Assembly: GCA_963756025.1 (NCBI GenBank)
Contig: CAVWMF010000007.1
Coordinates: forward strand, 868,001 to 932,000
DNA length: 64,000 bases
Direction: 5' to 3'
From: Bog-473 sp963756025
Lineage (GTDB): Bacteria > Actinomycetota > Acidimicrobiia > Acidimicrobiales > RAAP-2
Shown here: in pieces, positions 17,906-26,284 of the stretch
How the letters are laid out: the number at the start of each line of letters is the position of its first letter
Numbering within the stretch: the stretch's first letter is position 1
Position numbers and translations under genes: made by a program
Notes under the pieces: model-generated
What the model saw: the letters and a program-made list of their open reading frames with translations, nothing else
Databases searched by the model: none
What the model was told of the DNA's origin: nothing

Positions 17906-18644
17906 TCAGCCGGGTCGGAGATGGACGACGTCGCCCGCCGCGACCGTGTGCGGTCCGCGCGCCGTCTGCACCACGAGATGACCAGCGTCGTCGACCTCGA
18001 CCGCCACGCCCACCACGACGTGCGCCGCCAACTCCACCCGCACCCGCTGTCCCAGCGTGGCGCAGCGCTGGCGTAGCTCGGCGGCCACCTCCCGGCGCCC
18101 CGGCGCACTGTCGAGAAGGGCCCGCCGGGTCGAGAGCGCGTCGAGCAGGGCATCGAGCAGGGCACCCCGGTCCACCGGGGTCGACGCTCAGATCGTTCAG
18201 GCAGGTGCCGCCCACGCCGGCGGGACCGGGCCACTCCACGTTGAGCCCGAGCCCGACCACGAGGGCACAACGCCCGGAGAGGAATTCCGCCTCGGCCAGC
18301 ACGCCCGCCAGCTTGGCGTCCCCCACCAGAAGGTCGTTGGGCCACTTGAGCACGGCACCCACGCCGGCGACCCTGCAGCAGGCTTCCGCCGCCGCCAACG
18401 CCACCGCCGCGGTACAAAGGTGCAGCTCAGAGGGGTCAAAATCAGGCCGGAAGAGGACCGAAACAAGGAGAGAGGCACCGGGCGGCGACTCCCAACGGCG
18501 ATCCATGCGGCCCCGCCCGGCGCTCTGGTGGTCGGCCACCGCCACCGTTCCTTCGGGGGCCCCGATCCGGGCTTCCCGCCGCAAATAGGCGTTGGTCGAG
18601 TCGATCTCGTCGAACCGGCGCACGTCCCAGGTCCCACCCCACAT
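17906..18644 (-). CDS. birA: Biotin--[acetyl-CoA-carboxylase] ligase, frameshifted
   Basis: Attaches biotin to the lysine of biotin carboxyl carrier domains. Recognisable are FDEIDSTNAYL, DHQSAGRGRMDRRW (the biotinyl-AMP loop), LKWPNDLLV and KLAGVLAEA, then a C-terminal SH3-like half ending VEVDDAGHLVV. No N-terminal HTH, so it is the non-regulatory type. The frame breaks at a run of four G at 18177-18180 (four C on the coding strand). Removing one joins LSVDP to VDRGALLDALLDAL. ATG 18644 (AGGGTG upstream) is chosen over GTG 18653. It is divergent by 59 bases from the carboxylase alpha subunit that is presumably its substrate. Confidence 0.88.
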
Positions 18645-18703
18645 GGCAGACACCCTAGGGTCCGTGCAATTGTGAAGTTCCCTTCCTAGTCGAAAGGCCC
18701 CTT

Positions 18704-20464
18704 GTGTTGAAGAAGATCCTCATCGCCAACCGCGGCGAAATCGCCGTCCGTGTCATACGGACCTGCCGCGAGATGGGCATCGGCACGGTTGCCGTGTACT
18801 CCAACCTCGATCGCGAAGCGCTTCACGTCCGCATGGCTGACGAGGCCTATGCGCTGGGCGGGGAGACGGCGGCGGAGAGCTACCTGAACACGGAGGCGAT
18901 TCTGGCCGCCATCGAGCAGAGCGGGGCGGACGGCGTCCATCCGGGGTATGGCTTCTTCTCCGAGAACACCGACTTCGCCCGGGCTATCACCGATCGCGGC
19001 GTGACCTTCATCGGCCCGCCGCCCGAGGCGATCGAGGTGATGGGCGACAAGATCAGCTCACGCATCGCGGCCGAGCGGGCCGGCGTCGCCGGCGTGCCGG
19101 GCCGGTCCGAGCCGTTGACGTCACCCGATGAGGTCGTGGCCTTCGGCGAAGAGGTCGGATGGCCCTTGGCCATCAAGGCCGCCTACGGCGGTGGGGGTCG
19201 TGGCATGAAGGTCGTGGAGTCCGCCTCCGAAGCGGCCGAGGCGATGGAGTCGGCCGCCCGCGAAGCGCAGGCGTACTTCGGCCGGCCCGAGATCTACGTC
19301 GAGCGCTATCTCGGTTGGCCACGCCACGTGGAGATGCAGGTGCTCGGGGACACGCACGGCAACACGCTGTGGTTGGGTGAGCGCGACTGCTCGGCCCAGC
19401 GCCGTCACCAGAAGTTGGTGGAGGAGAGCCCCGCACCGGCCTTCCCCGACGAGGTGCGCCGGGCCATGGGCGAGGCCGCGGTCAAAGTCTCGAAAGCCTG
19501 CGGGTACTACAACGCCGGGACGGTCGAGTTCCTCTTCCAGGACGGTGAATTCTTCTTCTTGGAGATGAACACGCGGCTGCAGGTGGAGCATCCGGTGACC
19601 GAGCTCGTCACCGGCCTCGACCTCGTGGCGTGGCAGATCCGCATCGCCTCGGGTGAGGAGCTGACCTTCGGGCAGGAGGACGTCCAACGCAACGGCCACG
19701 CCATCGAGGTGCGCATCAACGCCGAGGACCCGAGCGGTGGCCGCTTCTCCCCTTCGCCCGGCACCATCACGAAGTTCACCGCTCCCTCCGGTCCCGGGGT
19801 CCGGCTCGATGCGGGCTACGAGTCCGGCGACCTCGTCAGCCAGTTCTACGACAACCTCGTCGCCAAGCTCATCGTCTGGGCGCCCGACCGCGAGGCGGCA
19901 CGGCGCCGCATGTTGCGTGCGCTCGACGAGACGCAGATCACGGGGATCGCCACGACGATTCCGGCGGACGTGGCCATCCTCACGCATCCGGATTTCGCCG
20001 AGGCCAAGCACTCCACCAAGTGGGTCGAGGACGTGCTGGACCTGAGCCAGCTCAACGTCGCCCCGGTCGACGTCCCCCCGGCGGGCGCTGACGAAGCGGT
20101 GCCCACCGTGGAGCGCGACGTCACCGCCGAAGTCGACGGCAGGCGGTTCTCGGTCAAGCTCTGGGTGCCCGACCTCGGCACGACGGCGGCCCCCCAGGCC
20201 GGCACGGCCCGGCCCCGCCGCTCGGCTACGTCGGCCGCCGCCGCCACCGGCTCCGGCGAGGTGGCGGTGCCCATGCAGGGCACGATCGTCAAGGTGCTCG
20301 TCGCCGTCGGCGACAAGGTCGAGGTGGGGCAGACCATCTGCCTGCTCGAAGCCATGAAGATGGAGAACGCGGTGAACGCCGAGAAGGATGGCGTCATCAA
20401 AGAGGTGCGGGTCGCCGCCGGGGCATCGGTCGGTGCCGGCGACATCGTGGCTGTGATCGAATAG
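18704..20464 (+). CDS. Biotin-dependent acyl-CoA carboxylase alpha subunit (biotin carboxylase + BCCP)
   Basis: A 586-residue acetyl-/propionyl-CoA carboxylase alpha chain. The biotin carboxylase domain starts KKILIANRGEIAVRVIR and has KAAYGGGGRGMKVV (ATP loop), ERDCSAQRRHQK, FLEMNTRLQVEHPVTE and MLRALDET. A Pro/Ala-rich linker (about residues 465-515) leads to the C-terminal biotinyl domain with the biotin-accepting lysine in EAMKMEN. The start is GTG 18704 with AAAGG upstream. The carboxyltransferase beta subunit is not in the window, so the acyl-CoA specificity (acetyl, propionyl or longer) is open. Confidence 0.95.
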   Translation: MLKKILIANRGEIAVRVIRTCREMGIGTVAVYSNLDREALHVRMADEAYALGGETAAESYLNTEAILAAIEQSGADGVHPGYGFFSENTDFARAITDRGVTFIGPPPEAIEVMGDKISSRIAAERAGVAGVPGRSEPLTSPDEVVAFGEEVGWPLAIKAAYGGGGRGMKVVESASEAAEAMESAAREAQAYFGRPEIYVERYLGWPRHVEMQVLGDTHGNTLWLGERDCSAQRRHQKLVEESPAPAFPDEVRRAMGEAAVKVSKACGYYNAGTVEFLFQDGEFFFLEMNTRLQVEHPVTELVTGLDLVAWQIRIASGEELTFGQEDVQRNGHAIEVRINAEDPSGGRFSPSPGTITKFTAPSGPGVRLDAGYESGDLVSQFYDNLVAKLIVWAPDREAARRRMLRALDETQITGIATTIPADVAILTHPDFAEAKHSTKWVEDVLDLSQLNVAPVDVPPAGADEAVPTVERDVTAEVDGRRFSVKLWVPDLGTTAAPQAGTARPRRSATSAAAATGSGEVAVPMQGTIVKVLVAVGDKVEVGQTICLLEAMKMENAVNAEKDGVIKEVRVAAGASVGAGDIVAVIE

Positions 20465-20469
20465 GTGCC

Positions 20470-20499
20470 GTGATGGACGCACCGACGTGATGGACGCAC
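20470..20499. repeat. Short tandem duplication at the start of the amidohydrolase gene
   Basis: The 13-mer gtgatggacgcac occurs at 20470 and again 17 bases later at 20487. Both contain GTG-ATG, but in different frames. The second copy is the start of the amidohydrolase. The duplication creates two candidate initiation regions right after the carboxylase stop. Confidence 0.6.
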
Positions 20500-21657
20500 G
20501 AGCGGCCAAGGACGCAGCGGCGGCGGTCATCGCCGAACGGCTGCCCGACCTGGTGGCTCTCAGCCATTCGGTCCACGCCACGCCCGAGCTCTGCTTCGAA
20601 GAGACCCGGTCGGCCCATGCCGTGGCGTCGGCCATCCGCGCCGGGGGCCTCAGTGTCACCGAGGGCGTCTACGACATTCCCACCGCATTCGAGTCGCGGT
20701 GCGGGTGACGGCGAGTTGGTCGTCGCTGTCTGCGCCGAATACGACGCACTACCCGACGTGGGGCACGCCTGCGGGCACAACATCATCGCGGCGAGCGCCG
20801 TCGGGGCCGGTTTGGCCCTCGCCTCGGTGGCCGACGAGATCGGCCTGCAGGTGCGGATCCTCGGCACCCCGGCCGAGGAGGGTGGCGGCGGGAAGATCTT
20901 CATGCTCGAGCGGGGCGCCTTCGACGACGTCCACGCGGCCATGATGGTGCACCCGTGGCCGGTCGAGCGCATGACGGGCGCCTGTCTGGCCGTGGCCCAC
21001 TTCGACGTGCACTTCACCGGCAAGGAGGCCCACGCGTCGGCCGCGCCCTGGGAAGGGGTGAACGCCCTCGATGCGATGACGATCGCCCAGGTGTCGCTCG
21101 GCCTGCTGCGCCAACAACTGCCGCCCGGGGATCAGGTGCACGGAGTGATCACCCGCGGTGGCGGAGCGGCCAACGTCATCCCCGCCGCGGTCACCGGCCG
21201 CTTCATGGCCCGCTCGCGCACCATCGGCGGGCTCTCGGCCCTCGAGCCGCGCATCCGGGCCTGTTTCGAGGCCGGCGCGCTCGGCATCGGGGTGCACCGT
21301 GCGCTACGAGAAGCTGTCGCCCGACTACTCACACATGGAGGCCGACCCGGGGCTGGTGGCGGCGTATCGAGTCAACGCCCAATCACTCGGCCGCACCTTC
21401 GAAGCCGACGATGCCGACATGCCGCTCCCCACATTCTCGACCGACATGGCCAACGTGTCGCTGGCGGTCCCCACCATCCATCCCCTCATCGGCATCGAGA
21501 CCGGTGGCGCCGTGAACCACCAGCACGAGTTCGCAGCCGCCTGCATCACCCCCTCGGCCGACGCCGCGGTGCGCGACGGCGCACTGGCGCTCGCCTGGAC
21601 GGCCATCGACGCCGCCACGGACCCGGCGTTGCGCCAGCGGCTGCTCGGCGTCGCTGA
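20490..21657 (+). CDS. M20-family metal-dependent amidohydrolase, twice frameshifted
   Basis: Amidohydrolase of the M20D (IAA-amino-acid hydrolase/AbgB-like) type. Three frames must be joined: LPDLVALSHSVHATPELCFEE; then AEYDALPDVGHACGHNIIAAS, GTPAEEGGGGK and HFTGKEAHASAAPWEGVNALDA; then RYEKLSPDYSHMEAD through LIGIETGGAVNHQHEF. GHACGHN, the Glu pair and the His residues are the metal ligands and general base of the family. Shifts lie near 20700 and at a run of four G at 21289-21292; both are cured by deleting one base. A probable missing base near 21653 hides the natural stop, so the last frame runs on to 22018 in the given sequence. ATG 20490 or GTG 20487 starts it. The substrate is unknown. 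Confidence 0.75.
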
Positions 21658-21950
21658 TCACCGAACACGCGATCCTCCCGGTCATCCCGGGGCAGGAAGC
21701 AGAGTTCATGGAGACCATGGACCGGGCCAAGTCGATCATCGCCTCGGCCCCGGGCTTCATCTCCCTGCGCGTCGAACGCTGCATCGAGCAACCCAGCTCG
21801 TTCCTCCTCCTCGTCCAGTGGGAATCGCTCGAAGCCCACACCGAGGGCTTCCGCAAGTCGGACGCGTTCAACGAATGGCGGGCACTCCTGCATCACTTCT
21901 ACGACCCGTTCCCGGTGGTCGAGCACTTCGAGACCATCGCCACCGCGTAG
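21654..21950 (+). CDS. Antibiotic biosynthesis monooxygenase (ABM) domain protein
   Basis: A small alpha-beta barrel protein of about 98 residues. The family-like N-terminus ITEHAILPVIPGQEAEF begins right after a CTG codon at 21654, followed by APGFISLRVERCIEQPSSFLLLV, WESLEAHTEGF, EWRALLHHFYDPFPVVEHF. The first in-frame ATG (21708) would cut off the first beta strand. So either CTG is the start, or an A has been lost here: restoring it gives ATGATC and simultaneously a TGA ending the upstream amidohydrolase. Members are monooxygenases or simply dimeric binding proteins, so function is uncertain. Confidence 0.7.
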   Translation: MITEHAILPVIPGQEAEFMETMDRAKSIIASAPGFISLRVERCIEQPSSFLLLVQWESLEAHTEGFRKSDAFNEWRALLHHFYDPFPVVEHFETIATA

Positions 21951-22022
21951 GAGGACACCTCGCCGGAGCCGGAGCCGGAGTCACAGTTAGAGTGGTGCAT
22001 CGAAGCGCATCAGGCTGAATCA

Positions 22023-23177
22023 TTGGCCGCCGCCAGGCTGTGGGCCGCCAACGCGGCTCCGTACCTCGCGACGGCGGTCTTCGCGATGACGCCCACCCTC
22101 GCACCCGGATTGGGCACGATGGGCACGGATCGTCACTGGAGGTTGTACATCGATCCGATCGTCTTCGACGCGTGGAGCATCGAGGAAGCCGGATCGGTGT
22201 TGATCCACGAAGCTCATCATCTCATCAGGGCCCACGCCGAGCGGGCACACGACCTGGGCGTCGACGATACCCGGCACAATCGGTTCAATGTCGCAGCTGA
22301 CTTTGAGATCAATGACGATCTGAGGGACTTGCCTCTTCCGGCCGGTGGGCTTGACCCTGACAACTTTCATTTGCCCAGCGGAGAGCTGGCGGAGACGTAT
22401 TTCATACTGCTCGAGTCCCGCGACAACCTTCCCGCCGTCGATTGCGGCTCAGGGGCGCACGGGGTGCCGCAAACTTGGGAGCTCCCGGGAGCGGACCGGT
22501 TGTCGATTGATGAGCTCGAGGGCTCGCTCATCCGCCAGCAGGTCGCGCAGGACATTCGTCGGGCGGCGCAGTCGGGGCAGGCCGTCCCGACCGGGCTCGA
22601 ACGGTGGGCTCGTGCGTACTTGCATCCGAAGGTCGATTGGAGGCGTGAATTCGCAGCGAACGTCCGATCGGGGATCGATACGGTCCTGGGCGCGGTCGAC
22701 TACAGCTATCGCCGACCGAGCCGCCGAACCGGCACCCCTCTCGGGCGGGCAGTCATCTTCCCGGCGTTGGTCCAACCCGTTCCTCGTGTCGCCGTGGTCG
22801 TGGACACGTCGGGCTCGATGTCCGAGCCGGAGCTGGCGCAGGCACTTGCCGAAATCAGTGGGATCTTGAGGTCCAACGGGATCGGCAGGAATCGTTTGAC
22901 GGTGCTCGCGTGTGACACTGCAGTGCGGACCACACAAGAGGTGTTCTCGGCGAGTCACATCCAGTTGGCCGGAGGCGGTGGCACCGACATGGGAGCGGGC
23001 ATCGCCGAGGCCGAACGACTTCGACCACGCCCCGAGATCATCGTGGTGATCACTGACGGATATACACCCTGGCCGCCGAGGCGTCCGCACATCGAAGTCG
23101 TCGTCGCGCTGATCGGGGATGGACCCGGACCTCCCCCATGGGCGCGTACAACGAGAATCCCGATGCAGATCGAGTGA
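22023..23177 (+). CDS. DUF2201-like protein: HExxH metallopeptidase-like domain plus VWA domain
   Basis: A 384-residue protein with two domains. The N-terminal part has IHEAHHLIRAHAER, giving H62-E63-x-x-H66 with another His at 71, the pattern of a zinc metallopeptidase. Residues about 255-384 form a von Willebrand A domain with the MIDAS motif DTSGSMS (from Asp261), GGTDMGAG (Thr321) and VITDGYTPW (Asp345). This architecture matches the VWA-like/DUF2201 family that is usually paired with a MoxR-type ATPase, here the next gene, 42 bases on. The start is TTG 22023 with AGG eight bases upstream; no ATG or GTG is available in frame after the ABM stop. First gene of a three-gene module. The target is unknown. 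Confidence 0.8.
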   Translation: MAAARLWAANAAPYLATAVFAMTPTLAPGLGTMGTDRHWRLYIDPIVFDAWSIEEAGSVLIHEAHHLIRAHAERAHDLGVDDTRHNRFNVAADFEINDDLRDLPLPAGGLDPDNFHLPSGELAETYFILLESRDNLPAVDCGSGAHGVPQTWELPGADRLSIDELEGSLIRQQVAQDIRRAAQSGQAVPTGLERWARAYLHPKVDWRREFAANVRSGIDTVLGAVDYSYRRPSRRTGTPLGRAVIFPALVQPVPRVAVVVDTSGSMSEPELAQALAEISGILRSNGIGRNRLTVLACDTAVRTTQEVFSASHIQLAGGGGTDMGAGIAEAERLRPRPEIIVVITDGYTPWPPRRPHIEVVVALIGDGPGPPPWARTTRIPMQIE

Positions 23178-23219
23178 CGACGTCGCAAATATCCCGCGGG
23201 CCTGTGGCAAAATGTGGGG

Positions 23220-24329
23220 ATGGCCTCTCAGGATGTCGCGTTGAGAGCCTTGGCGATCGCGGTACGGGTGAACAAGCCGGTACTGCTCTGGGGTGGCCCG
23301 GGAACGGGAAAATCGGCAGTCATCCGCTCGTTGGGGGTGGCCCTCGATCTCCCCGTCGTCACTGTCATCGCCTCCTTGCGCGAACCGGCGGACTTCGCGG
23401 GACTTCCCGTCGTCAAAGACGACGGTTCGATCCGCCTGGCGGAGCCGTCCTGGGCGAAATCGTTGGCACAGTCGGGCAAAGGAATTCTTTTTCTCGACGA
23501 GATAACGACTGCGCCTCCGGCCGTTCAAGCCGCGCTGCTCCGCGTGGTGCTCGAGCGCGTGGTGGGCGACATGGAACTGCCCGGCGACGTCGTGGTGGTC
23601 GCCGCGGCCAATCCACCCGAGATGGCGGCAGGCGGTTGGGATCTCAGTCCGCCGTTGGCCAATCGCTTCTGCCATCTCGAATGGCCGGTCGACGCTGATC
23701 GCTATCTCGAGGCATTGACGTCAGGATGGTCCAACTCCATTGCCGACATCAACGAATCGTCCACGACACAAGAGGCCTCGATCCGGGTGCGATCTGCGCT
23801 GGCCGGATTTTTGCGGAGTCGGCCCGTACTCCTCTACGCCATGCCGGAGGACGTCACTTCGACCGGCCGATCGTGGCCGAGTCCCCGGAGCTGGGACATG
23901 GCCGTGGACCTTTGGACCGCTGCAGAAACAGCCGGCAGCGGCGATGACGTCATCCTCACGCTCATTTCGGGTTGTGTCGGGCCGGGCGCGGCGCGGGAAT
24001 TGCTCACATGGCAACGCGAGGCGGATCTTCCCGATCCCGAGGACGTCCTGGCCGACCCGGCCAAATTCCGGTTGCCCGAACGTGGCGATCGGCAGTTCGC
24101 CGTTCTCAGTGCGCTCGCTTCAGCCGTGAAAGCCAATCCCACAAAGGAGCGATGGGAGGCCGCCTTCGAGGTGGTGCAACAGGCGGTCGCACGCGGGTCG
24201 GCTGACGTTGCCGCCGTCGCGGCGCGGTCGTTGGCCCAGAACATCCCGCCCGGAGTCGACGCACTCCCGGCCGCGGTCGGGTCGCTCGCACCCGTGCTGA
24301 ACAGAGCCGGAATCCTCCACCACAGGTAG
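23220..24329 (+). CDS. MoxR-type AAA+ ATPase
   Basis: A 369-residue AAA+ ATPase. Walker A is GGPGTGKS (residues 25-32), Walker B is LFLDEI (about 90-95), and the sensor-1 region is VVAAANPPE followed by LANRF. MoxR ATPases typically work with VWA proteins as chaperone-like machines that remodel or load cofactors into target complexes. Here the VWA partner is the upstream gene. The C-terminal third (residues about 190-369) shows no family motif I recognise. ATG 23220 is chosen; GTG 23214 is possible, and neither has a good ribosome binding site. The LRV membrane protein follows after 24 bases, so the three genes are very likely cotranscribed. Confidence 0.88.
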   Translation: MASQDVALRALAIAVRVNKPVLLWGGPGTGKSAVIRSLGVALDLPVVTVIASLREPADFAGLPVVKDDGSIRLAEPSWAKSLAQSGKGILFLDEITTAPPAVQAALLRVVLERVVGDMELPGDVVVVAAANPPEMAAGGWDLSPPLANRFCHLEWPVDADRYLEALTSGWSNSIADINESSTTQEASIRVRSALAGFLRSRPVLLYAMPEDVTSTGRSWPSPRSWDMAVDLWTAAETAGSGDDVILTLISGCVGPGAARELLTWQREADLPDPEDVLADPAKFRLPERGDRQFAVLSALASAVKANPTKERWEAAFEVVQQAVARGSADVAAVAARSLAQNIPPGVDALPAAVGSLAPVLNRAGILHHR

Positions 24330-24353
24330 CGCCCGAGTGCCGATCGGTTCGAC

Positions 24354-25565
24354 ATGACAGACGGAGTGGCAAACAGTGACGCAGCCCTGGTACAGATCGG
24401 GGGCCGAGGCTACTCCTGGACGATCGAAGATCACGAGCTGATCGTCCGCAATGCCCAGGGGGACGTCCTCGATCCCACTGCGGCAGAGGTCGTGATGTCC
24501 CTCGGCGGCGATGAACCTGCCTGGCTGGGGACGGTCGAGTCGCTCCGTGCCGCCTACCACGGGAGTCAACCCGACGAACTCGACGGCGTCGCCGCTGCCG
24601 CGAATGCCCTTGGCACATCACGGACACAACAGGCCGAGTTGGCCCGCACGACGGCCGACGGCAGAATTCTGCTCGCCTTGGCCGCCTCGGGCATCGCGCA
24701 GGTCGGAGCGAACCAGCTTTGCAATCTGGACGTGTGGGGACTTGTCATGGGGCATCGCAATCCCGAAGTGCGCTGGACCGCATTGGCGGACAACGAAGTC
24801 TTGCCTTGGCAATTGTGGAGCTACCCCGACACGGATACCCGGGTACGGGTGGCACGTAATTCCACGTCCCCCCTGAGAGTGCTGGACTCCTTGTCGTCGG
24901 ACGACCTGCCCGTTCGGGTTGCCGTCGCGGCGAATCCGACGGTGCCCGCGTATCTCGCCGAGAGACTCGCACGGGATTCCGAATGGTCCGTGCGGCGGTC
25001 GGTCGCCGCAAACCCTGCATGCCCGAAGTCTTGCTTTCTCCCGCTGTTCCGCGACCGGACACTCCAAGTGCGCGTGGCCATGGTGACGAACCCCAATGTG
25101 TCAACAGGACTTGCCGCCTCGCGAATCTCGGCTGATCCGACGCCGGCCGTCCACTCCGCCCTCGCCACGCGTGTGGACCTCAGCGCCAAGTCCCTTGCGC
25201 AACTCGAACGGCGATCCCGTCGAGATCCCCTGAGCCAGTACAAACTCACGTGTACGCGCATCGCACACCACCCGTCCTGCTCGCCCTCCCTGAAGCGTCG
25301 CCTCGAGGAGATCGAGGAAGAGCTGTCGTCGCTCACGGCGGAGGAGATGGAGAAATGGGACGCCCGCACCCGACGAGGACGACATCTCAACGTCCGCCAG
25401 CTCTTGCTGTACGGGATGCTTGCCACTTTCGCCCTGGCGGCGGCCATCGTCGGCATCGCCCTTCTCTCTCACGGCCGTAGCGGGCAGGCGACATACTATC
25501 TGGTCATAACCATCGTGCTTGCCCTGCGACTGGGCTATCAAATGTGGCGTAAGCGTGGAAACTGA
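24354..25565 (+). CDS. LRV-repeat solenoid protein with C-terminal transmembrane pair
   Basis: A 403-residue protein. Residues about 135-270 contain tandem 20-25-residue units of the leucine-rich-repeat-variant (LRV) type, such as VRVAVAANPTVPAYLAERLA, RRSVAANPACPKSCFLPLF and RVAMVTNPNVSTGL, forming a curved helical solenoid that usually binds protein. A charged, probably coiled segment (RRLEEIEEELSSLTAEEMEKW) follows, then two hydrophobic helices near 353-372 and 381-396. The N-terminal 100 residues are unassigned and lack the clustered cysteines of the Azotobacter LRV Fe-S protein. The start is ATG 24354. As third gene of the module it could be the membrane adaptor or the client of the MoxR/VWA pair. 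Confidence 0.75.
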   Translation: MTDGVANSDAALVQIGGRGYSWTIEDHELIVRNAQGDVLDPTAAEVVMSLGGDEPAWLGTVESLRAAYHGSQPDELDGVAAAANALGTSRTQQAELARTTADGRILLALAASGIAQVGANQLCNLDVWGLVMGHRNPEVRWTALADNEVLPWQLWSYPDTDTRVRVARNSTSPLRVLDSLSSDDLPVRVAVAANPTVPAYLAERLARDSEWSVRRSVAANPACPKSCFLPLFRDRTLQVRVAMVTNPNVSTGLAASRISADPTPAVHSALATRVDLSAKSLAQLERRSRRDPLSQYKLTCTRIAHHPSCSPSLKRRLEEIEEELSSLTAEEMEKWDARTRRGRHLNVRQLLLYGMLATFALAAAIVGIALLSHGRSGQATYYLVITIVLALRLGYQMWRKRGN

Positions 25566-25615
25566 TCGAACTGAAGCGCCCTCCTCGTCCTGAGCGGGCA
25601 CGCCAACACGCCTGG

Positions 25616-26284
25616 TCATCTTCCCGATGGGGCGATGAACAGAGGCAGGCAGGCGTCGAGTCCGATGATCTCGATGTCGTCGCGGCGGCGCGCCGCCCAC
25701 GTGGCCCGATCGATACGCACTCTTTTGATCCGGTCGGGGACGCCGCGCCGCAGCGCCCGGGTCTCGCCGTTGTCCGTGTACCCGACAGAACGTGAAGTGG
25801 CGAGAGAGGGGACGTTGTCGTGGAACGCCCCACTGTGGGCCTCTTCGGCCCCGAGCCCCTCGAAGGCCAGGTGCAGGATCGCCTGGCGCATCTCCTTGCC
25901 GAGTCCTTGCCCTTGAAAGGCACGACCGAGCCACGAACCCGTCTCGACCGAGCGCAAGGCGCCGAAATTGTGGCCATCCATGCCCTGCACACCGGCGACA
26001 CGCCCGTCGACGAAGACGGCTCCGCTGAAGGACCATTTGTCGGGCGTCCATTCGGCCCGCTGGCGCCACCAGTACTGCAGTGACTCGCGCCCACGTCGCG
26101 GCGGTGGCGTGTCGGTGAAGTTCTGCAGGAAGGGCATGGTCGCCGGGTCGTGGATCCCGTCGTCGATCAATGCGATGAGCGAGGCCAGATCTTCGTCCCC
26201 CGGCACCCGCAGCTCCAGCCGCGGCGTGCGCACAACGAGGCCGAAGAGCGGCCAGTAGAGATGCAGGTCCGGACGCTCAACCAC
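25616..26284 (-). CDS. GNAT-family N-acetyltransferase
   Basis: A 222-residue RimJ/RimL-like acetyltransferase. LRTPRLELRVPGDEDLASL is the usual N-terminal strand/helix, and the acetyl-CoA loop region is GRAFQGQGLGKEMRQAIL (Q/RxxGxG/A type). SLATSRSVGYTDNG resembles the NxxSxrvaeklGF segment. The likely acceptor is an amino group of a small molecule or protein. The start is GTG 26284, overlapping the end of the mutase gene by 8 bases, so it is probably translated from the same message. Convergent with the LRV gene. Confidence 0.85.
   Translation of the reverse strand: MVERPDLHLYWPLFGLVVRTPRLELRVPGDEDLASLIALIDDGIHDPATMPFLQNFTDTPPPRRGRESLQYWWRQRAEWTPDKWSFSGAVFVDGRVAGVQGMDGHNFGALRSVETGSWLGRAFQGQGLGKEMRQAILHLAFEGLGAEEAHSGAFHDNVPSLATSRSVGYTDNGETRALRRGVPDRIKRVRIDRATWAARRRDDIEIIGLDACLPLFIAPSGR

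Noticed and set aside
22449..23675. 408-codon minus-strand frame across the MoxR/VWA genes
   Set aside because: Shadow of two genes with clear Walker and MIDAS motifs on the other strand.
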